Numbered from the stretch's first letter, positions 16,594 to 24,962 are shown. The stretch is 26,888 nt of DNA from Methanobacteriota archaeon (GCA_903930485.1 CAIYYO010000297.1:1-26888); one strand, 5' to 3'. The notes: generated from the letters alone by a model not told the origin. Numbers and translations are program-made.

Positions 16594-17652
16594 ATGAAAA
16601 TGCAAACACGCGCACTATGGGCGATAATCCTCCTTGCGATGCTCGTCCAGGCGGCATGCGCGGAAAAGGTTTTGTCGATAAACCTCGACGTGTACCAGAA
16701 CGATTCTGTCAAAGAGAATTCCGTCAAAATCGAGGAAGGCAATCCTAACGTCTATGTAAGCCCTGGCGACTACCTTCTAGAAGTCCTGAGAGCGGATGGG
16801 AGCGTCGCCGCCAGCCAATACATCGGGCTCAAATTCCTTATCTACTCCGACCCGCCGACGCCCGTCAATTATTCGACGATAAACCTGCGGATAAGGTACT
16901 CAGGGGATATGAAAAAGATACGGCTCTTCAATAAAGACAAGCTGATATACTCGGCCGACATCGCGGTCTGCGTTGTGGACGGCGTGTGCGGCCCGCATGA
17001 GACACATATCAGCTGCCCTCAGGACTGCACCCTGGACAAAAGCGACGGAATATGCACTCCGGCAAAAGACGGCGTCTGCGACCCCGACTGCGGCTCCGGC
17101 GTCGACCCCGACTGCCGGACCCCGTCTACGCTGGAAACCTGCGATCACAATGGTCTATGCGAGCCGCATCTCGGAGAGAACGCGCAGAACTGCGTGGACG
17201 ACTGCGGCAGCCCGGACCAGAAATGCAGGACCGTAGGCCAGGCGATAAAGAACGCCGGAGGCCAGAGGTGTTGCAGCGGCCTTGCGCCGCTTGAGTGTTC
17301 GACTCTGGGAGCTGACGGGAAATGCGCAGCGACCGCGTGCGACGTGAGCATGTGCGAGCCCTGCGGAGACGGCTCATGCTCGGGCCCGGAGAACAAGTGT
17401 AATTGCCCGGCGGATTGCGCGCCGGTCTCATCTACCGTAGCGAGTCCTGCGACGACGCAAACCACGGCATCAAAATGCGGCAACGGAGTCTGCGAAGGCG
17501 CCGCCGGAGAGACGGCCGCGAACTGTCCCCAGGACTGCGTCAAGGCCGCGAACGGGTCGTTTACAAACAGCCCGTATTTTATATTGTTTGCTTTAATTAT
17601 CATTATCATCATGGCATACGTTTTCTATAGAAAGCTGAAGGGGTCGAAATGA
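16594..17652 (+). CDS. Membrane-anchored Cys-rich surface protein
   Basis: 352 residues, starting four bases after the metalloprotease stop. Signal peptide (1-23), a beta-rich domain without Cys (24-125), then a dense Cys region (126-275) with modules of the CxxDGVCGPxETHxSCPxDC and DGVCDPDC types, a short Thr/Ala linker (about 276-292), one more module KCGNGVCEGAAGET...CPQDC (293-314), a C-terminal membrane helix (about 325-345) and a YRKLKGSK tail. The layout matches the proteins encoded at 7384-8682 and 19807-20895: outside beta domain, Cys modules, anchor. No catalytic motif is visible. Its stop overlaps the next start (ATGA). Confidence 0.82.
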   Translation: MKMQTRALWAIILLAMLVQAACAEKVLSINLDVYQNDSVKENSVKIEEGNPNVYVSPGDYLLEVLRADGSVAASQYIGLKFLIYSDPPTPVNYSTINLRIRYSGDMKKIRLFNKDKLIYSADIAVCVVDGVCGPHETHISCPQDCTLDKSDGICTPAKDGVCDPDCGSGVDPDCRTPSTLETCDHNGLCEPHLGENAQNCVDDCGSPDQKCRTVGQAIKNAGGQRCCSGLAPLECSTLGADGKCAATACDVSMCEPCGDGSCSGPENKCNCPADCAPVSSTVASPATTQTTASKCGNGVCEGAAGETAANCPQDCVKAANGSFTNSPYFILFALIIIIIMAYVFYRKLKGSK

Positions 17653-19802
17653 AAAAATATCTCCCCTTCATTATTATGGCTTTGGTTTTTGCGGGCGTCG
17701 TAAACGACGCGGCTGCGGCATCCAACACCTCCACCATCCTCCTGCCGGACAATTACATCGTGAGAGTGCCGGGGGAAAACGTGACCTTCAAGGGCCAGGC
17801 CAAGTTCGGGACTCCCTGCTTCAACCCGCCTTATTATTACTATAACTGGTACCTGAACACCACCCTCATCGGGACAGGTGATGAGTTCACGAGAAGGAGC
17901 ATCGACTATCCGCCGGGGCAATACATGCTGATCGTCAACGTCACGGACTGCATGGGACGCATGGCCGGCGACTCGAAAAAGATCTACGTAGTGGACCCCC
18001 TCGTCGCCAGGATAGACAGCATCGAAGCCGGCGGCACAGACCTCAAGCAGACGGATTGCGTGATGAGCGCATGCAACGGAAACCTGAGCTACTGCACTCC
18101 CGGAGGGTCGATGAGCGCCTACGACAACTACGGAAAAGGCAAAGACAATATTGACAGGATATACGTTTACAACAGGTCTTCGGGAACGGCTGGGAACCTC
18201 CTGATGCTGACATATGACAGCAGCCTCATTTACGAAATAACCGATCCCAACATAAACGTCCTGTTCCCGACAAAGTGCTCGAAGGGGCAGCCGCAGGGCT
18301 TTTTCACGATAGCCATAGACAAGAGGACTGGCGAATACTACGTCCTGACCGGAGAAGACGATTTTATCGGACGGCTGGAGAACGTGCCGGCGCCGGGATG
18401 CAGAAACGTATGCAACGCCTTCCTTAAAGACTTCATCCCGATAATGTCGAACATATTGATATGCAACGCTTCCACGATAAGCTCTCCTGCAAGAGTGGGC
18501 AGCAGCGCAGACGGATACACTGAAATCGTAGCGAGTAGTACGACTTCAGGAAAGACAGTCCACTACATCTTCTCGGACGACATGAGCTCCTTCTTCAAGA
18601 ACAAGGGATGGGCGTATAATCCGATACGGGTCGAATCCGGAACGGCGTACCTGACCTTCAACTCAGTTTGTATCCTTGAGAAAAAGAACCAGATAACGGC
18701 AGACAAATGCCTGATGGACCTAGTAGGGACCGTGACCGGAGGACTTGCGCCTTACGCAGTCAAATGGGCGACGCAGGAGGACGGAGTGATAGACAAATAC
18801 GTGATAGGCTCAGACGGCGGGAGCTACGACCTTCGTACGACGCCGCCCCTTGTTCCGCCTCTCAGCGGCGGGACTCATACCGTTTACTTTTACGCCGAAG
18901 ACAAGCTGGGATTAAAGGCAAGCGATACATGGGACGACACCAAGCTGCCGTGGTGCTGCGCCGTCGATACGCCGTGCAAGAAATACTGGCCAGGGAGGGA
19001 CGGCCCTATGGTGGATACCGGGAACGAGAACAGCTACGCATGCGACATATACGAAGTGTGCCGGCCGGAGCTTTGGATGAAGGCGCGCGAGGCGATAGAG
19101 TGCTGCAAGTCTAACTGCGGGCCGGGCTGCATAAAGGACTGCAAGCTCGCGGAGAATTTCAGCAAGAACCTGAAAGACAAGGACGGAGTTTACACCGCCG
19201 ACGGACTCAAGAAATGCGCCGGGCTTTACCTCATCATGGGCTTCGGCCCTTCGGCGAAATATATGACCGACTACTGGTGGCCTGAGATATGCTGCGAAGG
19301 CGGGTCGGAGTGTTTAAGCGGAGGAGAATGCTGCCCTCAGGACATCGGAACGTGCTCCTGCGGATGGCACATGTATAACCGGGAGGCACAGGCCCTTCCA
19401 TGCCAGGGCTACGTCTCGACGAGCTCGGAGGGGTGGAAAAGCGACATAGCGATGCACGCCAATACCTGCATGTTCGCAGACCTTCCGGCTTACGCAAGCA
19501 TGGACCTGATAAACACCGGCACATGCGTCGATTACGCTAACTCGCTCACGACAATGCTGAGGATAGCAGGCTACGCACCGGATGAAGTGTATGCAGTGAC
19601 TCTTCCGCAGCATCAGGTAGTCCTGGTGAAATTCCCGGACTCGCCTAAATTCAACATAATAGAGGTGACCGGCAACTGGAAGACTCCATACACGCCCTTC
19701 GGCATATCCGGGTATCCGGGCTTCCCGTATTGCAGTTTCATAGCCTGCAGGAATGACGCAGGAATGGCTTCATGTCCCGGGAACGTCTGGGGGTGTCCGT
19801 GA
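17649..19802 (+). CDS. Secreted Cys-rich protein with a C-terminal transglutaminase-like domain
   Basis: 717 residues, start in an ATGA overlap with the previous gene. Signal peptide (about 1-24), an Ig/PKD-like domain (25-118), a middle region of unknown fold (about 120-350), another PKD-like stretch with TGGLAPYAVKW, and a strongly Cys-rich region (about 435-590). The C-terminal part looks like the transglutaminase-like/papain fold: NTGTCVDYANSLTTMLRIAGY with C626 at the start of a helix, QHQVVLVKF with H655, and IIEVTGNW with E672 where an Asp is usual. If active it could make isopeptide crosslinks or cleave peptide bonds at the cell surface. Unlike its operon neighbours it has no C-terminal membrane helix, so it may be released or held by partners. 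Confidence 0.75.
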   Translation: MKKYLPFIIMALVFAGVVNDAAAASNTSTILLPDNYIVRVPGENVTFKGQAKFGTPCFNPPYYYYNWYLNTTLIGTGDEFTRRSIDYPPGQYMLIVNVTDCMGRMAGDSKKIYVVDPLVARIDSIEAGGTDLKQTDCVMSACNGNLSYCTPGGSMSAYDNYGKGKDNIDRIYVYNRSSGTAGNLLMLTYDSSLIYEITDPNINVLFPTKCSKGQPQGFFTIAIDKRTGEYYVLTGEDDFIGRLENVPAPGCRNVCNAFLKDFIPIMSNILICNASTISSPARVGSSADGYTEIVASSTTSGKTVHYIFSDDMSSFFKNKGWAYNPIRVESGTAYLTFNSVCILEKKNQITADKCLMDLVGTVTGGLAPYAVKWATQEDGVIDKYVIGSDGGSYDLRTTPPLVPPLSGGTHTVYFYAEDKLGLKASDTWDDTKLPWCCAVDTPCKKYWPGRDGPMVDTGNENSYACDIYEVCRPELWMKAREAIECCKSNCGPGCIKDCKLAENFSKNLKDKDGVYTADGLKKCAGLYLIMGFGPSAKYMTDYWWPEICCEGGSECLSGGECCPQDIGTCSCGWHMYNREAQALPCQGYVSTSSEGWKSDIAMHANTCMFADLPAYASMDLINTGTCVDYANSLTTMLRIAGYAPDEVYAVTLPQHQVVLVKFPDSPKFNIIEVTGNWKTPYTPFGISGYPGFPYCSFIACRNDAGMASCPGNVWGCP

Positions 19803-19806
19803 AAAA

Positions 19807-20895
19807 ATGAAAATAACAACGATGCTTTTTTGCCTCATGTGCCTGACATGCCTCATAGCGAATGCCTTTCCCGCTGACTTATCATCTAACGCGACCGGGA
19901 ATGCGACATGCGCGTCATGCGAGAACTTCGAAAACTTCAACGAAAGCGACTACATACTCTACAACATGACCGTGAATCAGATAGCCCCGGTCAATTCCCC
20001 CTGCACTTCCTGCGATACGCCGGCTCAAATATCCGAAGGAGATTCGGCTCCTGGCAGCAATTCCCAGGGCGAGATAACCATCGGGAAGACCGCTCCGAGA
20101 GAGATAGTGAAAGGCGATACCGTGGAAGTGAAAATAACAATATCGAACGGGCTCACCCAGGCGACTCAGGTAAGGCTCCGCGAGACCATAGGCCACGTGG
20201 ACATAATAGACCAGGGCGTATTCAAAAGAACCATAGCCTCCGGCATAACCTCGGCGCCTCCTTATTACGAGGCGGTCGTCAACCTGCGCGCGAATTCCTC
20301 GACGACGATAAGCTACAAGATAAAGCCGCTATACTACGGCGAATACATGATTCCCCCGACCGACACATACGCTTCAAGCGGGGTCATACAATCCAACGAC
20401 CTCTCGGTCAACGTGAAATGCAACGAGAACCACATCTGCGAGCCCGACCTCGACGAGAACGCGCTCACGTGCCCGCACGACTGCCAGCCCGACAAGAAAG
20501 ACGCACTGTGCAATCCGGCGAAAGACGGCGTCTGCGACCCCGACTGCAAGCTCGGAGAGGACCCGGACTGCAACCCGACGACTACTACTGCACGCAGCTC
20601 AACGACCACGACAGTGACGGAATCAACGAACGCGCCGAGCCCGTGCGGGAACGGCGTCTGCGAGCAGCCGGCCGAGAATTATGCGACGTGCCCGAGCGAC
20701 TGCCAGTCAGGCCTGAAGGACGGATACTGCGACAAGGTAAAAGACGGCAGATGCGACCCTGACTGCAAGAACGGGGAAGACCCGGACTGCAATAGCGCCG
20801 GGACCGGAGCCTACGTAATAATCTTCGCGGTCATCATCGCAGCGATCATATTCATCGCGTATAAAAGACAATGGTTGAGACCCGGAAAAAATTAG
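19807..20895 (+). CDS. Membrane-anchored surface protein with CARDB-like domain and Cys-rich modules
   Basis: 362 residues from ATG 19807, four bases after the previous stop. An in-frame upstream ATG at 19753 would lie inside the preceding gene and bury the signal peptide, so I reject it. Signal peptide (1-20), a short Cys-containing stretch, a beta-sandwich domain of CARDB/DUF11 type (about 88-203), a Cys module (205-255, HICEPDLDENALTCPHDC then DGVCDPDC), a Thr-rich linker (257-278), a second module (279-328, CGNGVCEQPAENYATCPSDC then DGYCDKVKDGRCDPDC), a membrane helix (about 335-352) and a basic tail. The last 25 bases overlap the next gene. Confidence 0.84.
   Translation: MKITTMLFCLMCLTCLIANAFPADLSSNATGNATCASCENFENFNESDYILYNMTVNQIAPVNSPCTSCDTPAQISEGDSAPGSNSQGEITIGKTAPREIVKGDTVEVKITISNGLTQATQVRLRETIGHVDIIDQGVFKRTIASGITSAPPYYEAVVNLRANSSTTISYKIKPLYYGEYMIPPTDTYASSGVIQSNDLSVNVKCNENHICEPDLDENALTCPHDCQPDKKDALCNPAKDGVCDPDCKLGEDPDCNPTTTTARSSTTTTVTESTNAPSPCGNGVCEQPAENYATCPSDCQSGLKDGYCDKVKDGRCDPDCKNGEDPDCNSAGTGAYVIIFAVIIAAIIFIAYKRQWLRPGKN
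20719..20759 (+). repeat. 41-base exact repeat (inverted copy of 7508-7548)
   Basis: Identical over 41 bases to the complement of 7508-7548, in the corresponding Cys-rich module of a gene in the divergent operon. Flanking bases match in codon sense with scattered differences, so the two modules are homologous and recently homogenised or duplicated. Confidence 0.85.
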
Positions 20896-21707
20896 GCCTT
20901 GATGCGTGCGTACTTTATGCGTGCGTTTTTCTTCTGTGCATTTCTTCCATCTCATACGGCGACCCCTGCAAGGACGCATGCGATCCGTCCTGCACGGCCC
21001 TGAAATGCCACGTCTTGTCCGGCGCCCTCGGAGGCTGCTGGTTCGACGGCACGCGTTGCTTCAACTGCAACGGAGGAGACAAGGACCTTGTGACCTGCGA
21101 GCAATACGGGACCGATTCCTGCAACCTGAATCCCTGCGCCCTCAATGCCACGTGCACATGGATGACTTCCGGCGTCTGCGTGACCTCCGGGGCCCAGCTG
21201 CTTGGCTGCAAAGAGAAGGGATGCAAGTTCTCGTACCGGTGCATGGCCGACGGGGAATGCGTGCACTACACGATACCTGTCCAGCAATACTGCAATACGG
21301 CTTACAGGCAATATGGCATGTACTACGACCTCAAAGATCTGTCGGCCTGCCAGAACATAGCCTCCGCGTGCAACGAGATAGACAAAAAATGCGCCGCGGT
21401 AAACAACGACACCGCGGACGAGGCGCAGAGGAAGAGAGAATGCCTCACCCTCGGAAGGATGTGCCTTCAATGCCAGGGAGACTGCGAGCTCCAGAAAAGC
21501 ACGTCAGGGATAGAGAACGTGATATACGGCGTGGCCGCAGGCCTTGCGATAGTAGTCCTCATAATAAACAGCCTACGGCTCGCATCGTCGGACGACTCGG
21601 TCACCAGGAACAACGCCAAGAAATCGATCATCTACGTCGTGATAGGTCTTGCCGTGATAGTGGTCGCGGTCAAGGCCGTGGAATACGTCTGGATATCATT
21701 CATCTGA
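20871..21707 (+). CDS. Cys-rich protein with a C-terminal VirB2-like membrane hairpin
   Basis: 278 residues, last gene of the plus operon; its ATG lies 25 bases before the stop of the gene ahead. Signal peptide (about 8-30) preceded by a basic start (METRKK-like). Residues 32-207 hold over 20 Cys and no recognisable catalytic motif. The end (215-275) is a two-helix hairpin, YGVAAGLAIVVLIINSLRL and IIYVVIGLAVIVVAV, joined by a polar SSDDSVTRNNAKKS loop. This is the classic spacing and loop chemistry (acidic, then Arg/Lys) of VirB2/TrbC-like pilin hairpins found in type IV secretion-like systems. It could be the pilin-like subunit of the machine. Assignment by pattern only. Confidence 0.8.
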   Translation: MVETRKKLGLDACVLYACVFLLCISSISYGDPCKDACDPSCTALKCHVLSGALGGCWFDGTRCFNCNGGDKDLVTCEQYGTDSCNLNPCALNATCTWMTSGVCVTSGAQLLGCKEKGCKFSYRCMADGECVHYTIPVQQYCNTAYRQYGMYYDLKDLSACQNIASACNEIDKKCAAVNNDTADEAQRKRECLTLGRMCLQCQGDCELQKSTSGIENVIYGVAAGLAIVVLIINSLRLASSDDSVTRNNAKKSIIYVVIGLAVIVVAVKAVEYVWISFI

Positions 21708-21709
21708 TT

Positions 21710-21727
21710 ATTATCTTTTTTGTTCTT
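21710..21727 (+). terminator. T-rich terminator of the plus-strand operon
   Basis: Directly after the TGA at 21705-21707 the plus strand runs ATTATCTTTTTTGTTCTT. Oligo-T tracts without a hairpin terminate many archaeal transcripts. It sits in the 19-base gap between convergent genes. Confidence 0.5.
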
Positions 21728-22875
21728 CAGGTCTTGCCGCCGATATAATCCAACTCGTCGCCGTCCAGATTGTATGATTCGCCGAACTCTTTCGAGTCGA
21801 TTCTGCCTGCCGTAAGAAGCCCTCGGTACAGCGGAATATATTCGGCCGCGACGGTTTTCGACGCGCAGTGCAGGACCGGCGAAAGCTTTCTGCCTATGCT
21901 CTTTTTCAGCTCTCTTTCCTTCTTCGTCCTGCCCATGCTGATTATGTATGAAGGGAACTGGTATCTGGCGAAGTTGACCTTGTCCCCCTTGGAAACGGTC
22001 ACCCCTGCGGTCATGAGGGGATTCGCGTACCTGAGAAACCCCCAATACTGCCGGTTCGTTATTCGTCCAAGGAAAATGTCGGCCCTTGACAGGTATTCAA
22101 TGCATTTCGCAAGATCGGCCGGTTCTTTTACGACGCCTGGCAGGTTCTCGTCGATCCAGAGTAGGATGTTCTGCGGCTGCTCGTCGAGGTCGTACGTGGA
22201 CCTGATGGATTCCTGCACGTCTTTCCTGAAAAATATTGTCCCCAGCGACTTGTAGATGTCGGAAACGACGTCCCGCTTCGCCAGCAGAGACAGGTCGTCG
22301 GCGCATAAGCTCCTGCGGCCCAGGGCGATAGTCTCAAGATCGTTTACGGCTGCTCTCATGTCTCCCTGCGAGTTCTCGGCTATCTTCTTAAGGAGCTCCT
22401 TGTCGGCTTCGACGCCTTCCTCGCAGCATATCTTTTCCAGGAGTTTCGCCACCGAGACCGGCGCCGGGCGCTTCATCTGAAGCGTTTCGCACATCTTCTT
22501 CACGGTCGCAAGCCTCTTGGAGTCATAGTCGGAAGTGACGAGAATGATCGGATTCCTTGCAGCTTTCAGTATCTCCGGGACCTCTCTAATTTTATCCACC
22601 TGGTCGACGTTGTCGATCAACACCAGTTTTTTGGTTCCGAAAAGGCTTCCGGTCTGGACTATGCACCGGCCCATCTCCATGTTGTCGTCGCATATCTCTA
22701 CCAGCTCGAGCCCGGCCTCATTCGCGAACGCTTCGATAAGGACGGTCTTCCCTATGCCGGGCGAGCCGTAGAGCATCAGCGGCTGGTCCCATTTATAACT
22801 CCTCAAGTCTGCGCCGACCTTCGGATTTCCGAGGACGTCCTCGACCTTCAATGGCTTGTATTTTTCAGTCCACAT
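21727..22875 (-). CDS. rfcL: AAA+ clamp-loader protein, replication factor C large-subunit type
   Basis: 382 residues. WTEKYKPLKVEDVLGN at the start is the typical RFC box. Walker A is GSPGIGKT (37-44), sensor 2 region SQGDMRAAVNDLE is present, and the C-terminal half is an all-helical collar-like region. In archaea RfcL works with small subunits to load the PCNA clamp on DNA. Two oddities: Walker B reads LVLIDNVD (84-91), with Asn where the catalytic Glu (DEVD) is expected, and the sensor 1 region reads VTSDYD instead of TAND. No PIP box is evident at the C-terminus, and it is shorter than many RfcL proteins. The start at 22875 overlaps the end of the TerC-like gene by 11 bases, so they are co-transcribed. 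A diverged RFC-like paralog is the alternative. Confidence 0.82.
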   Translation of the reverse strand: MWTEKYKPLKVEDVLGNPKVGADLRSYKWDQPLMLYGSPGIGKTVLIEAFANEAGLELVEICDDNMEMGRCIVQTGSLFGTKKLVLIDNVDQVDKIREVPEILKAARNPIILVTSDYDSKRLATVKKMCETLQMKRPAPVSVAKLLEKICCEEGVEADKELLKKIAENSQGDMRAAVNDLETIALGRRSLCADDLSLLAKRDVVSDIYKSLGTIFFRKDVQESIRSTYDLDEQPQNILLWIDENLPGVVKEPADLAKCIEYLSRADIFLGRITNRQYWGFLRYANPLMTAGVTVSKGDKVNFARYQFPSYIISMGRTKKERELKKSIGRKLSPVLHCASKTVAAEYIPLYRGLLTAGRIDSKEFGESYNLDGDELDYIGGKT

Positions 22876-23788
22876 TTTGTTTCGCCTCCTTATCCGAACG
22901 ATAAAAGAAATATGCGACGACGATGAAAGTGATCACCGGGGAAAGGGCGCTGGGGATGTTCGCGCCGAAGCTGTCCGAGACCATGACGATGCCGAGGAAC
23001 AGGATAGAGTACATGGCGCCGTTCTTCAGGTATTTGTACCTCTTTATCCTCTCGATGTTGCCGACGGTTATCTGTCTCACGACGAAGGCGCCGAGGCCGT
23101 TGCCGAGAAGTATCAGCGGCACCGACAATGTGAAAGCGAAGGCGCCGAGTACGCCGTCGATGGAGAAGGTCGCGTCGATCACTTCCAAGTAGAATATCTT
23201 GCTGATGTCAGACAAGCCGCTTTTCATCAGCTTCTTCTCGTTCTCTTCAGCGTTCTGCTTGAAACCGTGGGTTATGAAAAAAGCCGTCGAGCCGATCACG
23301 GCGCCGAGGGCCATCAGCGGATTCCGGTTTATCGCAAGCCATACGAACAGGGCGAGTATTATCGAGACCGTTGCATAGAACCAGACGCCTTTCGAAGAAA
23401 TGAATTCTTCTCCTGTCAGGCCGTAATTCTTGGGCTCAAGGAACAGCCAGTGGAAGAACAGGAAGACGAGAAACGTTCCGCCTCCGATGAGGAGCACGGG
23501 CGAGGACGCCTCGATCGCTTCAAGGACCTTGGGGTCGTTTGAAAAGGTGCTGACGAGGGCGCCGACAGGTCCGAGAGACGGCGTTGTAAGCCAGACGATC
23601 GCCCACGGCAGGACGCCCCTGACCACGAATACCGCGAAGACGAGGCCCCATACCAGGAACCATTTCCTCGCCTTCTGCTGCATCGTCGACAATACTTCGG
23701 CGTTGATTATGGCGTTGTCTATGCTGCTGATGGTCTCGAAAAGGCACAAACCCGCGACCGTAACGACGATCGATACTATGTCCAGCAT
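22865..23788 (-). CDS. TerC/DUF475-family integral membrane protein
   Basis: 307 residues from ATG 23788. The frame is open to 23866, but that extension is polar and would overlap the divergent gene, while the chosen start gives the membrane helix at once (MLDIVSIVVTVAGLCLFE). Motifs: ETISSIDNAI (18-27) and VIDATFSIDGVLGAFA (203-218), the paired acidic, intramembrane S-x-D-N/G signatures of TerC-superfamily proteins (DUF475 branch). About eight to nine membrane segments. TerC-superfamily members are linked to export of manganese or other metal ions; the substrate here is unknown. Transcribed with the clamp-loader gene and divergently from the DRG GTPase gene. Confidence 0.85.
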   Translation of the reverse strand: MLDIVSIVVTVAGLCLFETISSIDNAIINAEVLSTMQQKARKWFLVWGLVFAVFVVRGVLPWAIVWLTTPSLGPVGALVSTFSNDPKVLEAIEASSPVLLIGGGTFLVFLFFHWLFLEPKNYGLTGEEFISSKGVWFYATVSIILALFVWLAINRNPLMALGAVIGSTAFFITHGFKQNAEENEKKLMKSGLSDISKIFYLEVIDATFSIDGVLGAFAFTLSVPLILLGNGLGAFVVRQITVGNIERIKRYKYLKNGAMYSILFLGIVMVSDSFGANIPSALSPVITFIVVAYFFYRSDKEAKQNVD

Positions 23789-23864
23789 CTTAGTCCCGTT
23801 CCTGATTAATCTTTTCCCGCTAAGAATAATATAGTAATCCGGGAATTTAATTCCCCCCAGACCC
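23789..23864. promoter_or_regulatory. Divergent promoter between the TerC-like and DRG genes, with palindrome
   Basis: This 76-base gap holds an AT-rich AATAATATAG (23825-23834) that can serve as a TATA-like box in either direction (about 35 bases from ATG 23865, about 42 from ATG 23788). At 23841-23855 is a perfect 7+1+7 palindrome, GGGAATTTAATTCCC, between that box and the GTPase start, in the position of an operator or start-site element. No Shine-Dalgarno-like sequence precedes either start. Confidence 0.45.
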
Positions 23865-24962
23865 ATGACCGGAGAAGAAAGGATTAAGGAGATAGAGGAC
23901 GAGATACAGAAGACTTCCTATAACAAGGCCACCCAGTTTCACATAGGAAAGCTCAAGGCCAAGCTGGCTCAGCTGAAGGAAGAAGACCTGAAGAGGAGAT
24001 CGTCCGGGAAGAAAGGAGAGGGGTTTGCAGTCAAGAAAAGCGGGGACGCGACGGTGGTGCTCGTGGGGTTCCCGTCGGTGGGAAAATCGACGCTCCTGAA
24101 CGCTATGACGGATGCGGACTCGCGTGTCGCAGCGTACGAGTTCACGACACTTAACGTGGTGCCGGGCATGATGGAATACGAAGGCGCCAAGATACAGATA
24201 CTCGACATACCCGGGATCATAGCAGGCGCATCCGCGGGAAAAGGACGGGGACGTGAGGTCCTAGCCATCGTGCGCAACGCCGACCTCATACTGATCCTCC
24301 TGGATGCGACCAACATAAGACACCTGTCGGCCTTGGAAAAAGAGCTCTACTCCGTCGGGATACGCATCAACCAGTCCCCGCCGAGGGTCAGCATACAGAA
24401 GCAGGACAAAGGCGGAGTATCCGTTGTAGCGAACGTAAAGCTGACGAAGATCGACAAGCGGACCGTGCGAGAGATACTCAACGTCTACGGCATACACAAC
24501 GCAACCGTCGCCCTGCACGAAGACATAACCGACGATCAGATGATAGACGTCATACAGAAGAACAGGATATATCCCAAATCCCTGATCCTCTTGAACAAGA
24601 TAGACATGCTGAACCCGGCAGACCTCAAAAAAGTAAGGGAGGAACTAAAAGGGCAGGCGATAGAGATTTCTGCCGAGAAACGATCGAACATCGACGAGCT
24701 CAAGAAAAAGATCTTCCAGAAACTCGACGTCATCCGCGTATATACGAAAAGGCTGGGCGAGAAAGGGCACTCCCCGGAGCCGATGATCATGCATAAAGGT
24801 TCTACGGTGAGAGACGCGGCCCTGATGGTGCACAAAGACATAATCGCGAAGTTCAAGAACGCGCACGTCACAGGAAAGTCTGTGAAATTCGACGAACAGG
24901 TCGTCGGACTAAATCACGTGCTGAAGGACGGAGACGTGCTGACGATCGTGACGAACCGATGA
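23865..24962 (+). CDS. DRG-family GTPase with C-terminal TGS domain
   Basis: 365 residues, full length for archaeal DRG (developmentally regulated GTP-binding) proteins of the Obg-HflX superfamily. The N-terminal helical part (1-60) is followed by the G domain: G1 GFPSVGKST (68-76), G3 DIPGI (114-118), G4 NKID (244-247). The TGS domain occupies about 291-365 and ends in LKDGDVLTIVTNR. In known cases DRG proteins bind ribosomes or RNA and act in translation. The last 25 codons (24885-24962) recur downstream at 25412-25489 with 24 of 25 residues kept. The first 23 bases of that repeat are identical and the rest differ mostly at synonymous positions. Confidence 0.93.
   Translation: MTGEERIKEIEDEIQKTSYNKATQFHIGKLKAKLAQLKEEDLKRRSSGKKGEGFAVKKSGDATVVLVGFPSVGKSTLLNAMTDADSRVAAYEFTTLNVVPGMMEYEGAKIQILDIPGIIAGASAGKGRGREVLAIVRNADLILILLDATNIRHLSALEKELYSVGIRINQSPPRVSIQKQDKGGVSVVANVKLTKIDKRTVREILNVYGIHNATVALHEDITDDQMIDVIQKNRIYPKSLILLNKIDMLNPADLKKVREELKGQAIEISAEKRSNIDELKKKIFQKLDVIRVYTKRLGEKGHSPEPMIMHKGSTVRDAALMVHKDIIAKFKNAHVTGKSVKFDEQVVGLNHVLKDGDVLTIVTNR
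24885..24962 (+). repeat. Direct repeat copy 1: 3' end of the DRG gene
   Basis: Last 25 codons plus stop of the GTPase, from K341. The copy at 25412-25489 is the same length. Bases 24885-24907 are identical to 25412-25434. The differences beyond are GGA/GGG, CTA/CTG, AAT/AAC, GTG/GTC, CTG/CTC, GGA/GGC, ATC/ATA and CGA/AGG, all synonymous, plus ACG/AAG (Thr to Lys). Confidence 0.9.

Noticed and set aside
19753..19806. Earlier in-frame ATG for the CARDB/Cys-module gene
   Set aside because: It lies inside the preceding gene and puts 18 polar residues before a standard signal peptide; ATG 19807 fits better.
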